From Seminavis robusta (Eukaryota; Bacillariophyta; Bacillariophyceae; Naviculales; Naviculaceae), in NCBI GenBank assembly GCA_903772945.1, contig CAICTM010000672.1, positions 1-53,551 on the forward strand: a stretch of 53,551 nt of DNA. The letters run 5' to 3'. Below, in pieces: positions 53,501-53,551 of this stretch. Both the position numbers and the translations under genes were made by a program. The notes beneath the pieces are model-generated. The model was not told the DNA's origin, did not search any database, and saw nothing but the letters and a program-made list of their open reading frames with translations. Every line of letters starts with the position of its first letter. Positions within the stretch are counted from its first letter, which is position 1.

Positions 53501-53551
53501 GACTTAATAGCACGCTCAACAGTAGCATAACTCGGCCGTGTCGTCTCTTTT
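50512..53551 (-). pseudogene. Degenerate PIF1-like helicase of a mobile or viral element (5' part outside window)
   Basis: Protein sequence typical of a PIF1 helicase is readable on the minus strand but split by frameshifts. From 53551 downward an open frame carries ALRRICRAVFAHNK and RKRQRTDEEKWPFMAD. After several shifts, LFLHGPGGSGKTT-like sequence (Walker A, about 51955-51985) appears just beyond a frame loss near 52005, followed by VTAMSGVAATILHG. EISFAGELDLV and later GDYSHIEPVGRPQFTIF (motif III-like) lie about 51610-51750. Near the C-terminus, NWAYVVLSRVRTMSGLFLL (50810-50740) is the family's hallmark ending, continuing in another frame to the stop at 50512. At least six frameshifts or stops make it inactive. 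It may belong to a Helitron-type element or to an inserted large virus; the window does not decide. Confidence 0.7.

Overview
The window is eukaryotic nuclear DNA, most likely from a stramenopile alga and probably a pennate diatom. This is inferred from short introns of about 70-200 bp that nearly always follow GT-AG, compact genes on both strands, a PPR protein whose N-terminus looks like a diatom plastid presequence (signal peptide ending SNA, then FTT), and a ChaN-like protein with a bipartite thylakoid-lumen leader. Intergenic stretches are rich in CTAGCTAG and TACCGGTA palindromes. Conserved genes (ribosomal protein L11, TRAPPC3/Bet3, class II histone deacetylase, ABCG transporter) rule out a prokaryote or organelle. 

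Layout. 1-4.3 kb: two decayed, convergent transposon-like coding remnants. 5.0-9.6 kb (minus): a three-part gene joining an AbiEii-type nucleotidyltransferase, a weakly ITPase/Ham1-like region and a large unrecognised module with an HD-like motif. It has one intron and an apparent one-base frameshift. 10.3-13.0 kb: a coiled-coil protein carrying a Sin3-type PAH domain. 13.9-15.9 kb: RPL11 and an MDR oxidoreductase, divergent from one promoter region. 16.7-18.3 kb: a Golgi-type glycosyltransferase. 18.6-19.3 kb: a small duplicated-fold gene with two frameshifts. 19.6-24.3 kb (minus): a 1.5-kilo-residue coiled-coil protein with a spliced C-terminal domain. 25.5-27.2 kb: histone deacetylase with a GC-AG intron. 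27.8-30.0 kb: a chromatin-type protein with zinc finger, Tudor-like, AT-hook and a twice-repeated unknown domain, followed by a decayed tandem duplicate that also copied the end of the next gene. 30.9-33.5 kb: MFS transporter. 34.3-37.4 kb: ABCG half-transporter. 38.6-39.5 kb: DUF1769-like protein. 39.7-40.9 kb: ChaN-like lumenal protein. 41.5-41.9 kb: small mitochondrial membrane protein. 42.3-43.4 kb: ABHD10-like hydrolase. 44.1-44.8 kb: TRAPPC3. 45.4-47.5 kb: plastid PPR protein. 48.2-49.4 kb: secreted VWD-domain protein. 50.5-53.55 kb (minus, running off the end): a decayed PIF1-like helicase of a mobile or viral element. 

The genes do not form one pathway. It is an ordinary gene-dense euchromatic segment flanked on both sides by degenerate mobile DNA. 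Three genes (PAH protein, deacetylase, AT-hook/Tudor-like protein) have chromatin themes, but nothing shows they act together. The most unusual items are the nucleotidyltransferase fusion gene, the lineage-specific repeated domain with its truncated tandem copy, and one-base frameshifts in two otherwise well-preserved genes.
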